Source: Acanthosepion lycidas (lineage: Eukaryota; Mollusca; Cephalopoda; Sepiida; Sepiidae). From it: a stretch of 64,000 nucleotides of DNA. The notes beneath the pieces were generated by a model. That model searched no databases. It was not told the origin of the DNA and was given only the letters and a program-made list of their open reading frames with translations. Below, piece after piece: positions 11,891 to 23,159 of this stretch. Positions within the stretch are counted from its first letter, which is position 1. Each line of letters begins with the position of its first letter. The stretch spans positions 29,354,313 through 29,418,312 of the forward strand of contig OZ010605.1 in NCBI GenBank assembly GCA_963932145.1, in the 5' to 3' direction. The position numbers were made by a program, and so were the translations under genes.

Positions 11891-13369
11891 TTCTTCTTTA
11901 TATGTTTTGCTCAGAGAATGGCACCCAGTGCAATGTCTTTCAAAACTTTCATGTCTCGGCATTACTTTACTATGTACGATTTTTGCATACTACATGGCTT
12001 CCTGTAGCTTAAATACGTAATCCTAACCGATGAATTCCTTTCCAGCAGTTTTAATCTTTGTGATGGTCATTCTCAACTAGTAAGTTGCAGCCATCTTGCA
12101 TGTATGATCCAGGGGATAAGTGAAAAATAAGACACATACAGACATATAATACTCAATAAAAATCCTTTAAATGTTTTAAACACAACAGGATATTAAATAT
12201 ATAATACTTTGTGTAAGATAATGAAGAGGTTTATTATTGTGTACTGATATATCTGAAGTTGAACATATCTCTAAATATATATCTAGTCCACAAATATAAA
12301 GTTGCAAAAGGTAATGATATTTTTGCAAGCCAAGGGCAAAAATCCAACTATAGATCCCAAAGCAACTCATTGAAAACAAAAATAATTAAATAAAGCAAGT
12401 TCCAGCGTATGAGAATCTACTTTTAATTTTTGGAAGAGTATACCAGAGCTGACAGAGGTTTTCTGTTGCGCATCTTCACAGGTAGGGATATCTCCATCTA
12501 TCACGCTAACCCAGAGGCAAAGCTGTGACCTCGAAGCATCCATTCAAATTTCAGTGGCATTCCAAGAACACCATAGATGTTAAAATTTGAAATCTAGCAA
12601 AAAATGAGCTTATCATGAACTTCATATCGCAGTATGACAGTTAAATAATGAGAAACTCTTCAAAAATCAACGATAGCTACTCGTCGAAGGTAACCCTATT
12701 TGCGATTGTGTCATTAGCCTAGTTGATTAAAGCGTTGCTTCGTGAATTTAGTGATGTATACATCACCAAATTCACTAGAGGTTTCAGTTCAAAATTTCGC
12801 TTCTGTGAGATGTTCTCATGTGGCATATATTAAGTTCCTTTTTCTGCCTAAACATTAGACAGGCCATCTGCTACGGCGTAGTGTTTTTTGAGTTCATGGA
12901 CCTCAAAAACAAGCGCTTATTTCATCAGGATACTGTTATCGAATCCAAGTTATCCAAAGCTGATTTCAGAAAAATTGCGAAGACTCCCGATTATTGGAGT
13001 GACCATTACTTTCTCCCGACGTGAGACCATCACTTTCTTCATCCGCACGCAAGATCATTCACATAAAAATATCACGAGTCTCTAGACAGCTGCCAAGACG
13101 GCATCGTTTTTACGTTCATATCATATTAAACTAAATTTATTTTTAATCACTTCACACCATGCAATGTAATGAAGTCTCTATCATGCAAGCGGTTACTGAG
13201 TGTCAAAGAATATGAGAAAACAAAACATTATCAAGGAAAGAGGAAGTTAAAAGAGCAGGAATTAAGACAATTGAATATCAAAGTTGACTAGAAAACAAAA
13301 TGCCGGAAAAGAGTCATACAAGGAAAAAGTGCAAGAAAATGTACTGTCAGCAAAGAACTTACTGTTACA
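11891..13369. other. Unassigned sequence
   Basis: No gene recognised. At 12,747-12,777 a short palindrome centred on GATGTATACATC lies within a possible tRNA-like SINE head (TAGCCTAGTTGATTAAAGC upstream, GGTTTCAGTTCAAAA downstream); this is weak. Confidence 0.35.
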
Positions 13370-14360
13370 TCAAGCCATTTCAACTGTAATATGATGAGAT
13401 TTTACCTTCCATATATTACTGCTCTTAAGTTGAGGTACCAATGTTGAAAGCTCATTGAAACTATTACCGTAAAAATATTTATAGAAAAGTCTCAATGGTG
13501 CTACATTATGGCAGTCGGAAATTGATTGAAGCCAAGGGGCCAGGAACAATTGGTTTAGAGATTGGTGTTTGGATTTTATCAAGAATCTGTAAATATATAG
13601 AAGCACCAGACTAAATGTGACAGAAATAATCAATGAATGAACGAATTCTTTATAGACGCTTAAACTCATTAATACGGACTTATGAATAGCAGATGTGACA
13701 GTAATATTCAATGAATGGACGAATTCTGAATAGACTCTTAAATTCACAAACACGGATTTAAAATGCCAGATGCGACAGTAATATTCAATGAATGGACGAA
13801 TTCTGAATAGACTCTTAAATTCATAAATACGGACTTATGAATAGCACATGCGAGAGTAATATTCAATGAATGGACGAATTCTGAATAGACTCTTAAATTC
13901 ATAAATACGGACTTATGAATAGCACATGCGACAGTAATATTCAATGAATTGTCGAATTCTGAATAGACTCTTAAATTCACAAACACGGATTTAAAATGTC
14001 AGATGCGACAGTAATATTCAATGAATGGACGAATTCTGAATAGACTCTTAAATTCATAAATACGGACTTATGAATAGCACATGTGACAGTAATATTCAAT
14101 GAATGGACGAATTCTGAATAGACTCTTAAATTCACAAACACGGATTTAAAATGTCAGATGCGACAGTAATATTCAATGAATGGACGAATTCTGAATAGAC
14201 TCTTAAATTCATAAATACGGACTTATGAATATGTAAGATAGATTCTGTCGCGAAAAAATATGCAGTGAGTCACTCTCCTGTAGTTTAGTATCAGACATGC
14301 TTATGAAAGGGAGAAAGAGGTTTTCTTAAATGATTAAAAGAGAATGGTTTCATTTTTTTT
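13370..14360 (-). mobile_element. CR1/jockey-like LINE fragment with internal tandem expansion
   Basis: The minus strand encodes the C-terminal part of a LINE reverse transcriptase: LQSISDCHNVAPLRLFYKYF, then NSFNELSTLVPQLKSSN, matching the conserved LSHRRNVASLSLFYRYF and NELSSLVP segments of CR1/jockey-type proteins. Upstream, where the family has ESIL.LYKS, the frame runs into about eight tandem 77/78-bp units (13,620-14,235). Two unit types alternate; 78 bp is 26 codons, so some neighbouring units stay in frame. Beyond 14,240 the LINE resumes (ATAGATTCTGTCGCG, as at 15,570 and 26,660). Confidence 0.8.
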
Positions 14361-15235
14361 ATTTACCAATGAAATAGCAAGGTTCCTTTTGTGGGAAAGT
14401 CGTTAAAGGATAGAAAATAATGCATCTTTCACAATGACGTGTAGACGATTTTGACTATCAACACTGAAAGCTCCAGTCCATTATGACAATCACCGGACCA
14501 GTGGAATCCTCCAATCTCGACTTTTGTTCCCCCAGTGTAGAAAACTAGAACACCCTTACTTGGAAAAAGGATCAATTTATGAGGTTTTCGTTTATTAGTT
14601 CAGGCTTTCGGAAGTACGTATCAATAAATCTATTTATATTGGTTCTGTATTTACACTGACTTGTGTGATGTTATTGATGTTGCTTTAGGAAAATTCAAAC
14701 GTTTCTTCACACAAAAGTTATTTCAATTCCTTCGACTGAGATCAAAAGGTTTAATTGATAAATATTAGTGCATTTCCCTACTGTTGTTCGCTTGGTCATA
14801 AAGCTTGTTGATGTATTTGTTTTTAACGTGGCCTTATGCCTGAACATTCCTTTTGTTATGTTTTAGGCTTAGAACAACTTACTTTGCTCACGATCTCCAT
14901 GTTAGTATGGAAGGTTAAAAACAAATTTGCAATCCTGGCAAAATGCAAATACAACACCGACAAAAAATATGGAATGTTCACATTGTTATTTTTTTTTAAA
15001 TTTAAAATCTTTTTTAATTTAATAATTTTACCCTAAGCAAAGCAATAAAACCACTAGGAAGCAAGTGGTTACTGATTGTTTGAGAATATGAGAAAAACTA
15101 CTATGAAAAGGATGGGACAACAAAGGAACAAAAATAAACAAGACAGAAGATAACGATTGACACTACATAAGAATTTTAGAAAATCATATTTGATTGGGAA
15201 AGGAGAATCCTTGAGAGATTTTCACAAGCAAGAAG
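14361..15235. other. Unassigned sequence
   Basis: No gene or repeat recognised between two LINE fragments. Confidence 0.35.
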
Positions 15236-15239
15236 AACA

Positions 15240-15630
15240 ATAGAAAAAGCTGGTAGCATAGAACTTACGGTTAAATCTGGCCATTACAGCTGTAAAATGA
15301 TGTGACCTTGTTGCCAATCTAGTTCTGCGCTTAAATTCATAAATTCTAGGTATCATAGAGGGAAGTTCATCAGAACAATTAATATGAAAGAATTTATAGA
15401 TGAGGTTTAGGGACGCTATATGGTTAAATCCGAGATGTCAGATAAGGACCAATAACATGGCAGATTCTTCTTTGGATTTTATAAACAATCTTTAAATATA
15501 TGGCAGGACATCAGACCAGAGATAGCAGCCATAGTCAAAACAAGGATGAATGGTAGACTTATAAATATGTAAGATAGATTCTGCCGCGAAATATTATCTA
15601 GCATGACATAGTAAACCATCTTTTTTTAGT
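15240..15630 (-). mobile_element. CR1/jockey-like LINE fragment
   Basis: Minus-strand translation gives ESIL.IYKSTIHPCFDYGCYL followed by IKSKEESAM and DELPSMIPRIYEFKRRTR, in the same order as in the copy at 13,370-14,360 but without the tandem expansion. It therefore shows what that site looked like before expansion. Confidence 0.75.
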
Positions 15631-15947
15631 AGTAAATAAACTATTAATAGATATAACGCAAACTTTTACTTAATAGCTGAACATTATGGCTTCATAAAAT
15701 ATACCAAAGTAAACCAGATTAAATTATTAAAATTAATAGTATGATTTTTCATGGAAAATATTATGGAAGAACTCACTATTGAGAACTGATACGGAATTCA
15801 TCGTCAGAAAATTAGAAATGATACTTAGTGGCCCTCTTTGTGCTTCTATGACAGCCTTAATTCTCTCAGGCGTGGATTCCAATAATTAAAGCTATATTCC
15901 TTTTTTAATCAATGGAACAATAGAAGATTAACCAAGAAGACATTAGA

Positions 15948-16510
15948 TTAGACTGACATTGCCTTTAAATTTTTGAAGATCAAAATTGGCTCGAAACGAC
16001 GGATCCGAAAGAGAGTTCCACAAGTGAGAAGTGCGAGAAAAGAAACTGTTACCATAGAACTTACGGCTACATCTAGCCAATTAAGTTGTAAAATCATGAG
16101 ATTTCGTTGTACACCAAGTACTGCACTTAAATTCCTAAAGTCTAGGTGCCATATTGAAGAGTTGATCCGAACAATTACAATGAGAGTATTTACAAAAAAG
16201 GCACAGGGAAAAGGCACAGAGAAAATGCACCGGGAAAAGCCACGGGAAAGCAATTTTACAGCCGTGGGAAAGAGTATGAAGACGAGATGCTTGGTCAGCA
16301 CTAATATTATAGCTGATTCTTCTTAGGATTTTATCAGGAATTTCTAAATATATAGCAGAAGCACCGGATCCTGTGTGCCAGCAATCTTTAATTCATAGAT
16401 GTAGATGGTAGGCTTATAGATATGTAAGATAGATTCTGGAGAGAAAATCGTCTAGCCCGACACATTGAATAAATCTTCTTAGCAGCAGACCTAGCAATGG
16501 ATTAAATATA
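15948..16510 (-). mobile_element. CR1/jockey-like LINE fragment
   Basis: Continues the same LINE family: 16,380-16,510 matches the ESIL/YKS flank seen at 15,550 and 26,660, and 15,960-16,200 matches the C-terminal FF.R segment. At 16,199-16,275 a short purine-rich tandem repeat (CACRGGGAAAA, about five units) has arisen inside. Several frame changes; not functional. Confidence 0.65.
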
Positions 16511-16519
16511 TCAATGTGT

Positions 16520-17012
16520 TTCCAATTTTCTCGAATGACCTTTCAAGAGAGCTTGTTTGCTGGATGGAACCTTTTCATGAACCATTTTTTTAAAAACAAA
16601 TTCTTTGATAATTGCATTTAGATCCAGTCATTTCTTACTTCGTGTAAGAATATATTGGTTCTGAATATATTTTCTGAGAAAAAAAAACTGATTCTACTTA
16701 TTCTCTGACAGGATGCATTATCACCCTGAAAAATGATTTCATCATCACCAAGTCAATTTTCTGTCGATGGAATGAGAAAATTATCCGGGATTTCAATGTA
16801 CACATATGCAATGATTTTTGAGGTAATGAATGCCATCTTCTCTGGTCATTTAAACGACATGCTTCCCCTTATCGTGAAGGTCTTTGGAAATTTCCTCGTT
16901 TTCTTCAGGAAATCTTCTTTATATAATTCATTGCAACGGTACCAGACCAAATTTGCAGAATCATCACATTGGCCAATGCAGATTCTTGATTCATAACTGA
17001 ATATCATCAAAT
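16520..17012 (-). mobile_element. Tc1-like transposase fragment
   Basis: On the minus strand one frame runs FSYESRICIGQCDD, LVWYRCNELYKEDFLKKT, then KMAFITSKIIAYVYIEIPDN, FLIPSTEN and DDEIIFQGDNASCQR. It ends with MVHEKVPSSKQALL nearer 16,545. This is the catalytic core of a DD(E) Tc1-like transposase, where the family has FSDESR and FQDDNASCHR. The first catalytic Asp is Tyr here; the second (the D of DNA) is kept; two in-frame stops interrupt it. The N-terminal DNA-binding part is absent, so this is a dead DNA-transposon relic. Confidence 0.8.
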
Positions 17013-17379
17013 CCTCCACACACCATGAATGTTTTTTTCTTTAGCCCTCTCTAAATTTATTTTCTTCTTTTTTTGCATTAGTGCTGACTTTTCTTTATTT
17101 CATTCTACCGATTTCTTACAGTTCTGTTTACAAACATTGACTTGTTTCAACTCATTTTTATCAGTTGTTTTGTTGTACATTTGCTATTTTCAAGGCATAT
17201 TGCATTCAGCTTTCAACCCTGATGTTATACTTTCTTTCATCGTCTAACAGTTTTCTGTTTTAACACTTTCATTTCATTTATATTTTCTCCATTTTTTTAA
17301 ATCTATGGGAATAGACGTATAGGGATATCTCGTCTAGTTCTTATTTTTTAGAAATTACTGTTGTTTCCCGCCTTGTTTT

Positions 17380-17705
17380 CACTGAGTCCAACTACACACT
17401 GACAGCCCTAGAGATTTAACAGGGTTGGTGTAGCTGGATTCAGTGGGAATAGGGCCAGCAATAAGTGAGTTATGTTAAAAATAAGAACTACATGAGATAT
17501 ACCAGTGCATGGGCAGTGGAACAGGGACAGTTTAACACGGTAGATTAAATAAATGACACAGTTGGGAATTCCCTGTAGGTTACCCGGATATATATAAACC
17601 TGATGAAGGCCGGAATACACAACGACTGAAATGTTGTGATAACAAGAACAATGATGAGGACAATAGTCTGAATGTTAATAGTGTAACTAATGAGAATTCC
17701 TCATC
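17380..17705 (+). repeat. Dispersed repeat with CTGATGA-hairpin motif
   Basis: At 17,600 the sequence CTGATGA, then AGGC.., then GACTGAAATG is followed by AACAATGATGAGGACAATAG. That run matches the tail found at 37,297-37,375, in the array at 48,091-48,730 and inverted near 47,790-47,860. The 5' part of this repeat is not recognised. The hairpin here is degraded. Confidence 0.55.
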
Positions 17706-17854
17706 ACGGAAAATCAGAAAGAAATTGATTAGATTATTATTTACTCTTCTACATACACGTGCTAGACATTTTCTGTCTTGCCGGTATTGGAAGTCTTCAA
17801 GTGATGGGGGGGGAATGATTTTATTTGTAAAAATCTTTGCTTGTAATTTTGTAG

Positions 17855-18330
17855 TGCCACTTTAAGCGCGATCAAAATTTTGGCTTATACGCGCCATTTT
17901 ACTTGTTTCTACTGCAAAGTAAACATGGCCGTTCCACTAGCAGTGTGAACCAAGGGGGAACAAAGAGCAGTGAAACGATTTCTGTGATCGGAAGGTGTGT
18001 CTAGGGCCGAAATTCATCGGCGTCTTTTAACACAATAGGGCGACAGGGAACTACTGCATAGAGGTATGTATGAGTTGATAGAGAATTTTAAAAGTGGCCG
18101 GACAAGTGTGACGCACGAAGATGGAGCAGGACGCCCGTCAACCCCGACCAAAAACGAGGAGATTCAGCAAGCTCGAGGGATGATTATAGCAAACTGGCGT
18201 GTTATCATCGATGAAGTGGAATATTATCTGTAGATTCGGATCAGTGCTCTTTGTTCCTCCTTGGTACACACTGCTAGCAGTGCGGCCATGTTTACACTGT
18301 AAAAGCAGCAAGAAAACTGGCATGATCAAT
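17855..18330 (+). mobile_element. mariner fragment with head-to-head inverted terminus
   Basis: Plus-strand translation from 17,924 (MAVPLAV) gives the mariner N-terminal helix-turn-helix region: EQRAVKRFL, AEIHRRLLTQ, then YELIENFKSGRTSVTHEDGA and GRPSTPTKNEEIQQ. It ends with IIANWRVIIDEV near 18,221. Directly after, at 18,241-18,330, the reverse complement of the same 5' end reappears (MAALLAV..TKEEQRA on the minus strand). The catalytic domain is missing. This looks like a deletion-inversion derivative with two 5' ends facing outward; a few in-frame stops. Confidence 0.85.
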
Positions 18331-19330
18331 TTCAAATTTCCAAGACAAGACCAATATAATACCAACTATTAGGAAGTATGAGCAGAAGCAAGTTTTACGA
18401 ACCTAAATATATTTTATGGCGTAAATGCGGATATTTTATATTTAATTACAATCGTAGAATTAATTCTTTTGAAAACATTTTAATCACAGATATGATAAAA
18501 TGTCTCTACCCACATGTTATTTTAGATAGCTCTGAATGCTTGGCATCCATCTGACGACGCTAATTACGAACATGAAACTAGTTTTCAGGTCAGCAATATT
18601 TGTAGGTGTTGGACAAACGTACAAAGATTTGATACCGTGCATGACATACGTCTTAAAATCTAAAAATAAAGAAGACATTTAAGGACATAACATCAGTTTT
18701 TTGGTCTATACTTTGACTTTGGACCCTTTAATGCTGAACAATCTGCGCACAGGAGAAGAGATTTGAGGCAAAAGAAATGTGTTTCTACAGAAGGACGCCG
18801 AGAATACCCCGGTCAACCATGTGAGGAATGATGGAGTTTATACAGAAAATGGAAGCAAATAGGAAACTTAAATTAATATCAATTATTTATGTGAAAAACG
18901 AAATACTTCTCTAGCCAATACAAAAACAAAAACTGGAACGCTCAAAAATTAAAAAGGTGGCATGTCGCCACAAATGAAAACTATCGAAAGAAAAGAGGTA
19001 AAAAGGGAAAAAAAAAGACCGAGCTTAGCATGAAAAAAAACTCGAAGAAAAGAAGAAATGATCACGACACCCTACACGTACGCACACCCACACAGACGGA
19101 ATGACTGGCGTGAATGAACATCCGCACAGACAGACGCAGGACTGCACACGCGATTACAAACAATGCGGAAACAACTTACACATATGTTAATTGTCTGAAA
19201 AAGAAAAGTTGAAAAATATAAGCAGTAAAACTGCCGATATTCCCTGAAGTGTAGCGGGACAGGTCCACCTACGAAACTCAGGAGTCGGAATTATGATGGT
19301 AACATCAACCAGCTAAATGACAAACTTTTG
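18331..19330. other. Unassigned sequence
   Basis: No gene or repeat family recognised. Confidence 0.35.

Positions 19331-19333
<3 letters not shown>

Positions 19334-19392
<59 letters not shown>
19334..19392. repeat. (AT)n microsatellite
   Basis: AT run directly abutting the 3' end of a Penelope-like element, as at 62,002-62,043 for the related copy. Confidence 0.95.
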
Positions 19393-19395
<3 letters not shown>

Positions 19396-20324
19396 AAGAA
19401 TAAAAAATATTAAAAAATTATAATCTTCAGACACACTGGGTTGTAGATTAATATTCTTTCGTTTTTATTATTATTTCATTTAGATCCCTCGACTAGTAGC
19501 ATTAAACTACAGAAATGAATGTCAGTAGTTTTCATTTGTTTTGTTTTTTATTTTTTTATCTTTTTTAACATGAATTTTTTAACATTCCCTGTGTTTGTCA
19601 AACAGTCTCTTTTAAGTTGTTATTTGAGATAAGAGCTGGATGGATGCATGCTGCTCTGAATTCCCTTGAACAGTTTGACAGTTTTATTGGTTCCTGAGGA
19701 GGGGATGTGTCTCTGTTAAGTGTGTGTGTGCGTGTGTGTGTGTGTGTGTTATTTGGTTCTTAGGAACTGAGTGAGTATTATATGTGTAAGCGAGTATATT
19801 ACTGTGGCTGTGTGTTATTATTTGTCTCATTAGGGAGTGAGTGAGTATGATGTGTCTAAGTGTGTATGTTCGCGTGGGTGTGTGTATAAGTGTGAGACCT
19901 CAACACCTCCGTTAGCATGTCTGTCTTATGTGGGTGTGAAATGTGGGTAGGTTTTGATGCGTAGGGTTATATATTAATATTATCTATATTAATACTATCT
20001 ATATTGTTAAATGTATGGTTTAGCCCGGCTGGATAGTACGTTTTTAAACGTTGTATCCATTTATTTCATAGAAACCTAAAATGTTTCTAATGTTATCTGC
20101 TCTGAACTTTTCTGTTCCCTCAATTATAGTGAATTTCGCATGGGTTTTGAAATCGTGTTTTTCTAGGAGGAAATGTTCTACAGGTAATAATTTTTCATTC
20201 TAAGAGGTAAATTATGCTATGACTTCTACGTAGATTTAGTGACAGATCTAGTGAATGAATTCGTGTGTCTAATGTGGTTGCAACATAAACTTCTTTTGTT
20301 GTTACATGGTTGGAAAAATCCTGT

Positions 20325-20330
<6 letters not shown>
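19393..20330 (-). mobile_element. Penelope-like element, C-terminal GIY-YIG region and 3' UTR
   Basis: The minus strand between about 20,310 and 20,040 encodes TTLDTRIHS, then LPVEHFLLEKHDFKTHAKFT and a final LKTYYPAGLN. This agrees with the GIY-YIG endonuclease end of Penelope-like retroelements, which typically close with L.TLYP.GLN. Downstream on the minus strand is a CA-rich 3' UTR. The last ~130 bp recur at 62,045-62,240, where the copy is longer and contains CCGATGATGGCC. Broken relic. Confidence 0.65.
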
Positions 20331-20390
<60 letters not shown>

Positions 20391-20410
20391 TGTGTGTGTG
20401 TGTGTGTGTG
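20323..20410. repeat. (TG)n(TA)n(TG)n compound microsatellite
   Basis: Symmetric arrangement: TG, about 50 bp of TA, then TG again. Confidence 0.95.
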
Positions 20411-20965
20411 TTATAAATGCTAATGTCAGTGTGTCACATTGTTACACTTTTCAACTTTAATCCTAGAGGCCGTAGCTCAACATATCATATGATTTTGGAA
20501 TATCATTCCTGGCCCGATTAGGACCTACAATCCTGAGATTTTGGATGTCCAAGTTTTCATTACAGCGATTGTTTTCGGTGATTATTAACGTAATTTATTG
20601 CCACGATTTTATTTTTATGTACGATAACCATTTTTATAACTTGGAAAAAAAATTAGGAAAAATTGCAAATTTATAGGAAAATCCAGCGAAAGTCAGCCAT
20701 GAAATAAAAATAATTATTTGTACGGAAAGTAAGTACCTACGCTCATTCAATTGTCTAAGTGGCGGCAGAAAAATTATCATTGAACTTTTAAAAGGTAACC
20801 TTAAATACTCAAATGATGCGATCAATTTTGAATTTTTCTGTTGCCTATCACATCTACTCCTCCCTATTTTCATGAAGGCCCAATCAAGTGCCCTCCACTG
20901 GGGCTAGCTTAAATGCCACTCGAGAGGGCAGCTTTTAACATATTATATATATATATATATATATA

Positions 20966-21418
20966 TGACGTCACATACTACGAAATGGGAAAAGCCTGAC
21001 AATTATTTAATAAAGCAGTTTAGTTTTAGTGCTATATGTTATTAGGTTGGTGCAAAAATAATGGCGTAATAATGTCGTTTTTTGATGTATTTTTAACGTC
21101 AAAAAACGACATAATTACGTCATTATTTTTGCACCAAACCTGATATTTTATATATTTATCTGGTTAGAACAGATATGAAATTTTGAGGGAAATCATAGAA
21201 GATTGTAGGTTAATAGTAGAAAAATTGTGTAGCTAAACTGGTATAACACGTTATGCTATATGACGGTTTCGTTTAGGATAAAGGTTCGATTCCGGTCGGA
21301 GGATTCATATTTTCTATGAAAATTTCTCGGACGTTCAGGCCGATAAATGTTAATACGCTTTATTATAAACAGAGCATTTACGGAGATATTTGTGTCTATA
21401 TAAATAACGTATAACAAT
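20966..21418 (+). mobile_element. tRNA-derived SINE family A, copy 2, with nested MITE
   Basis: Plus-strand counterpart of the copy at 3,040-3,400: leader GAACAGATATGAA near 21,168, then a tRNA-like head at 21,228-21,300 with GTAGCTAAACTGGTATAACA and box B GGTTCGATTCC. The tail carries AAATTTCTCGGACGTTCAGG, and TATAAACAGAGCATTTACGG near 21,362. The palindromic mariner MITE at 21,043-21,140 lies between the TGACGTCA-containing left block and the leader. Confidence 0.65.
21043..21140. mobile_element. Foldback mariner MITE
   Basis: A ~98-bp palindrome. The ends read TTAGGTTGGTGCAAAAATAA and its complement, the cecropia-type mariner terminal repeat (as in vertebrate Hsmar1/MADE1). The arms pair over more than 40 bp with a tiny loop and few mismatches. 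There is no coding capacity. Confidence 0.9.
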
Positions 21419-21442
21419 ACATATATATATATATATATAATA

Positions 21443-21501
<59 letters not shown>
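21419..21501. repeat. (AT)n microsatellite, interrupted
   Basis: Two AT runs separated by TAATACAT at the 3' end of SINE family A copy 2. Confidence 0.95.
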
Positions 21502-21504
<3 letters not shown>

Positions 21505-22235
21505 TGAGCTAACACTAACTTCAAATGGGAAAAAAGTGGCTTGCTATATTTCAATGCCTCTAAAACCAAACTGGTGATCAGACGCCGAATTACTGCCAGT
21601 CACGACGAACGGGTGTTGCCTCGAGAAAATTCCGTGCCACGAGAGGATAATGGGCCATAAATTTACACCCGACTTTAATTAGAATTCGTATGTAGGATCC
21701 ATCGCTAAAGATGCAGGTAAAATGACCATCTGCCTTTACCGCTGCATTAAGTACCTGATTCCTCATGTTATCCTCTATCATTATAAGATCCAGATCAGAC
21801 CGAAAATGGAGTACGGTTACCATATTTGGACGGGTACTACTGAGACCTCGCTTTCCAGTCTCGATAGAGTTCAAAAGCATCTCCGAGTACTTGTTGGAAA
21901 AGATTTTTTTTTCCATCCTCCAGCCTCTTCACGGGTGAACTGCATCTCCTGGTTCCACCAATCCTACCTACACAACTATGACCCGACATACCATTTAAAT
22001 AATAACAAATCATACTCATTCCTCGTTCAATCGTCTAAAAATAAGTTCCACTCAAACAGCTTCTTCTCGAGAACTACTGCCCTATAGAACTGACTCCCAA
22101 GAGGATGTTTCGCCGATCACTGCAATCATAACTTGTTCAAGTCTAAAGTCAACAGTTATTTTCCCCCTTCTATCCATATAAACTAACCCTTAACCAAGCC
22201 CTCTACCTGAAGTCAACCTTACTGCAAAGAAGTTC
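21502..22235 (+). mobile_element. CR1/jockey-like LINE fragment, second subfamily
   Basis: Plus-strand translation carries LLYFNASKTKLVIRR (thumb region), then YHYKIQIRPKMEYGYHIWTG, SLSSLDRVQKHLRVLVG and NKFHSNSFFSRTTAL, and ends around LFKSKVNSYFPP. These match the LYKSQIRP.MEYC.HIW, LDR.QKR and SFFPRT segments of CR1/jockey-like LINE proteins. It is the 3' part only, with frameshifts between segments. A diverged sister copy lies inverted at 44,230-44,880. Confidence 0.8.
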
Positions 22236-22495
22236 TGATTCATCCTCAAGCGAAATTTTTGGAATAACTAATTGAAATAATTACTTCAGCCGTTTCCATA
22301 GTAATTAATTTTACGAATGAATATGCTTATAAAGCGCAGTAACTTTCAAGATAAGTTATTCCAAAAATTTCGCTTCAGTATGAAACAGAGCTTTGACTCT
22401 TGTGTTTGAAACATGAGAACTCTTATGTAGCGAAGGAATCATATTTTTTTAAAATAATTATAATTTAAGCTCTACTTTTGTACTGGGCATTGTTT
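22236..22495 (+). repeat. Dispersed repeat family C
   Basis: Contains CCTCAAGCGAAATTTTTGGA at 22,245 and its inverse near 22,350, so the left part can fold back (arms of ~25 bp). The right part (TTTGAAACATGAGAACTCTT and on) is the sequence found in both arms of the hairpin at 2,725-3,021. Confidence 0.65.
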
Positions 22496-22574
22496 GTTTT
22501 TTTTTTTTGAATAAAAACAAAAATACGAAAGAACTTCGTATTATTTATCTAACGGTTCTTTCATATTTTTCTAT

Positions 22575-22640
22575 ATATTTGCACACACACGCACACACAC
22601 ACACACACATACACACACACGTATGTGTGTGTGTGTGTAA
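22575..22640. repeat. (CA)n and (GT)n microsatellite pair
   Basis: An AC run and a GT run meet at ACGTATGTGT, giving a CA/TG palindrome. Confidence 0.9.
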
Positions 22641-22644
22641 TCAT

Positions 22645-23150
22645 CCACAGACAAACTGTTTTGCTGTATTACAGCTCAGTATGGCTAGACATGTGATTGC
22701 TTCAAACCGGGATGGAAACCCGACCGAGTTGACGTTAGGAAGAAGGAATTTCGAATACATTATATACAAGATATATGAATTACCGACTACTAGTGAACTA
22801 CTAGAGTGCTCAATTCATAACAAAGAGCTTAGCATTAATAATCATCAGCAGCCAACAAATTCTCTTTCTTCCAAAAGTGCCCAAGCCACGAAAGGGAGCA
22901 TATATAGCAATCCACAGACAGACTGTTTCGCTGTATCACAGCTCATCATCAGTGTGGCTAGACATGCGATTTCTTCAAGCCGGGACCGAAACCCGACCGA
23001 TATGACATCAGTCGGATACTCTCACCTAGTCTATCAACGCAGGCTAGGAGGAAAGAGTATTTTTAAAACATTATATGCAAAATATATGTATTACCGGCTA
23101 CCGGAGTGCTCAATTAATAGCAAAGAGCTTAGCATTACCAAAATGTAAAT
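22645..23150 (-). mobile_element. Tandem pair of a repeat with hammerhead-like motif (possible Penelope pseudo-LTR)
   Basis: Two diverged copies in tandem: 22,645-22,855 and 22,905-23,145. They share ATCCACAGACA.ACTGTTT at one end and GAGTGCTCAATT..AACAAAGAGCTTAGC at the other. On the minus strand the second copy reads CTGATGA, TGA, GCTG, a UGAUA loop, CAGC, then GAAAC (22,925-22,952). The first copy has lost the CTGATGA. Tandem repeats bearing hammerhead-type motifs are known from the pseudo-LTRs of Penelope-like elements, but I see no reverse transcriptase next to this pair. Confidence 0.55.
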
Positions 23151-23159
23151 AGATACCCG

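Noticed and set aside
22507-23148. 213-codon plus-strand frame
   Set aside because: It crosses a CA/GT microsatellite and then two tandem copies of a non-coding repeat.
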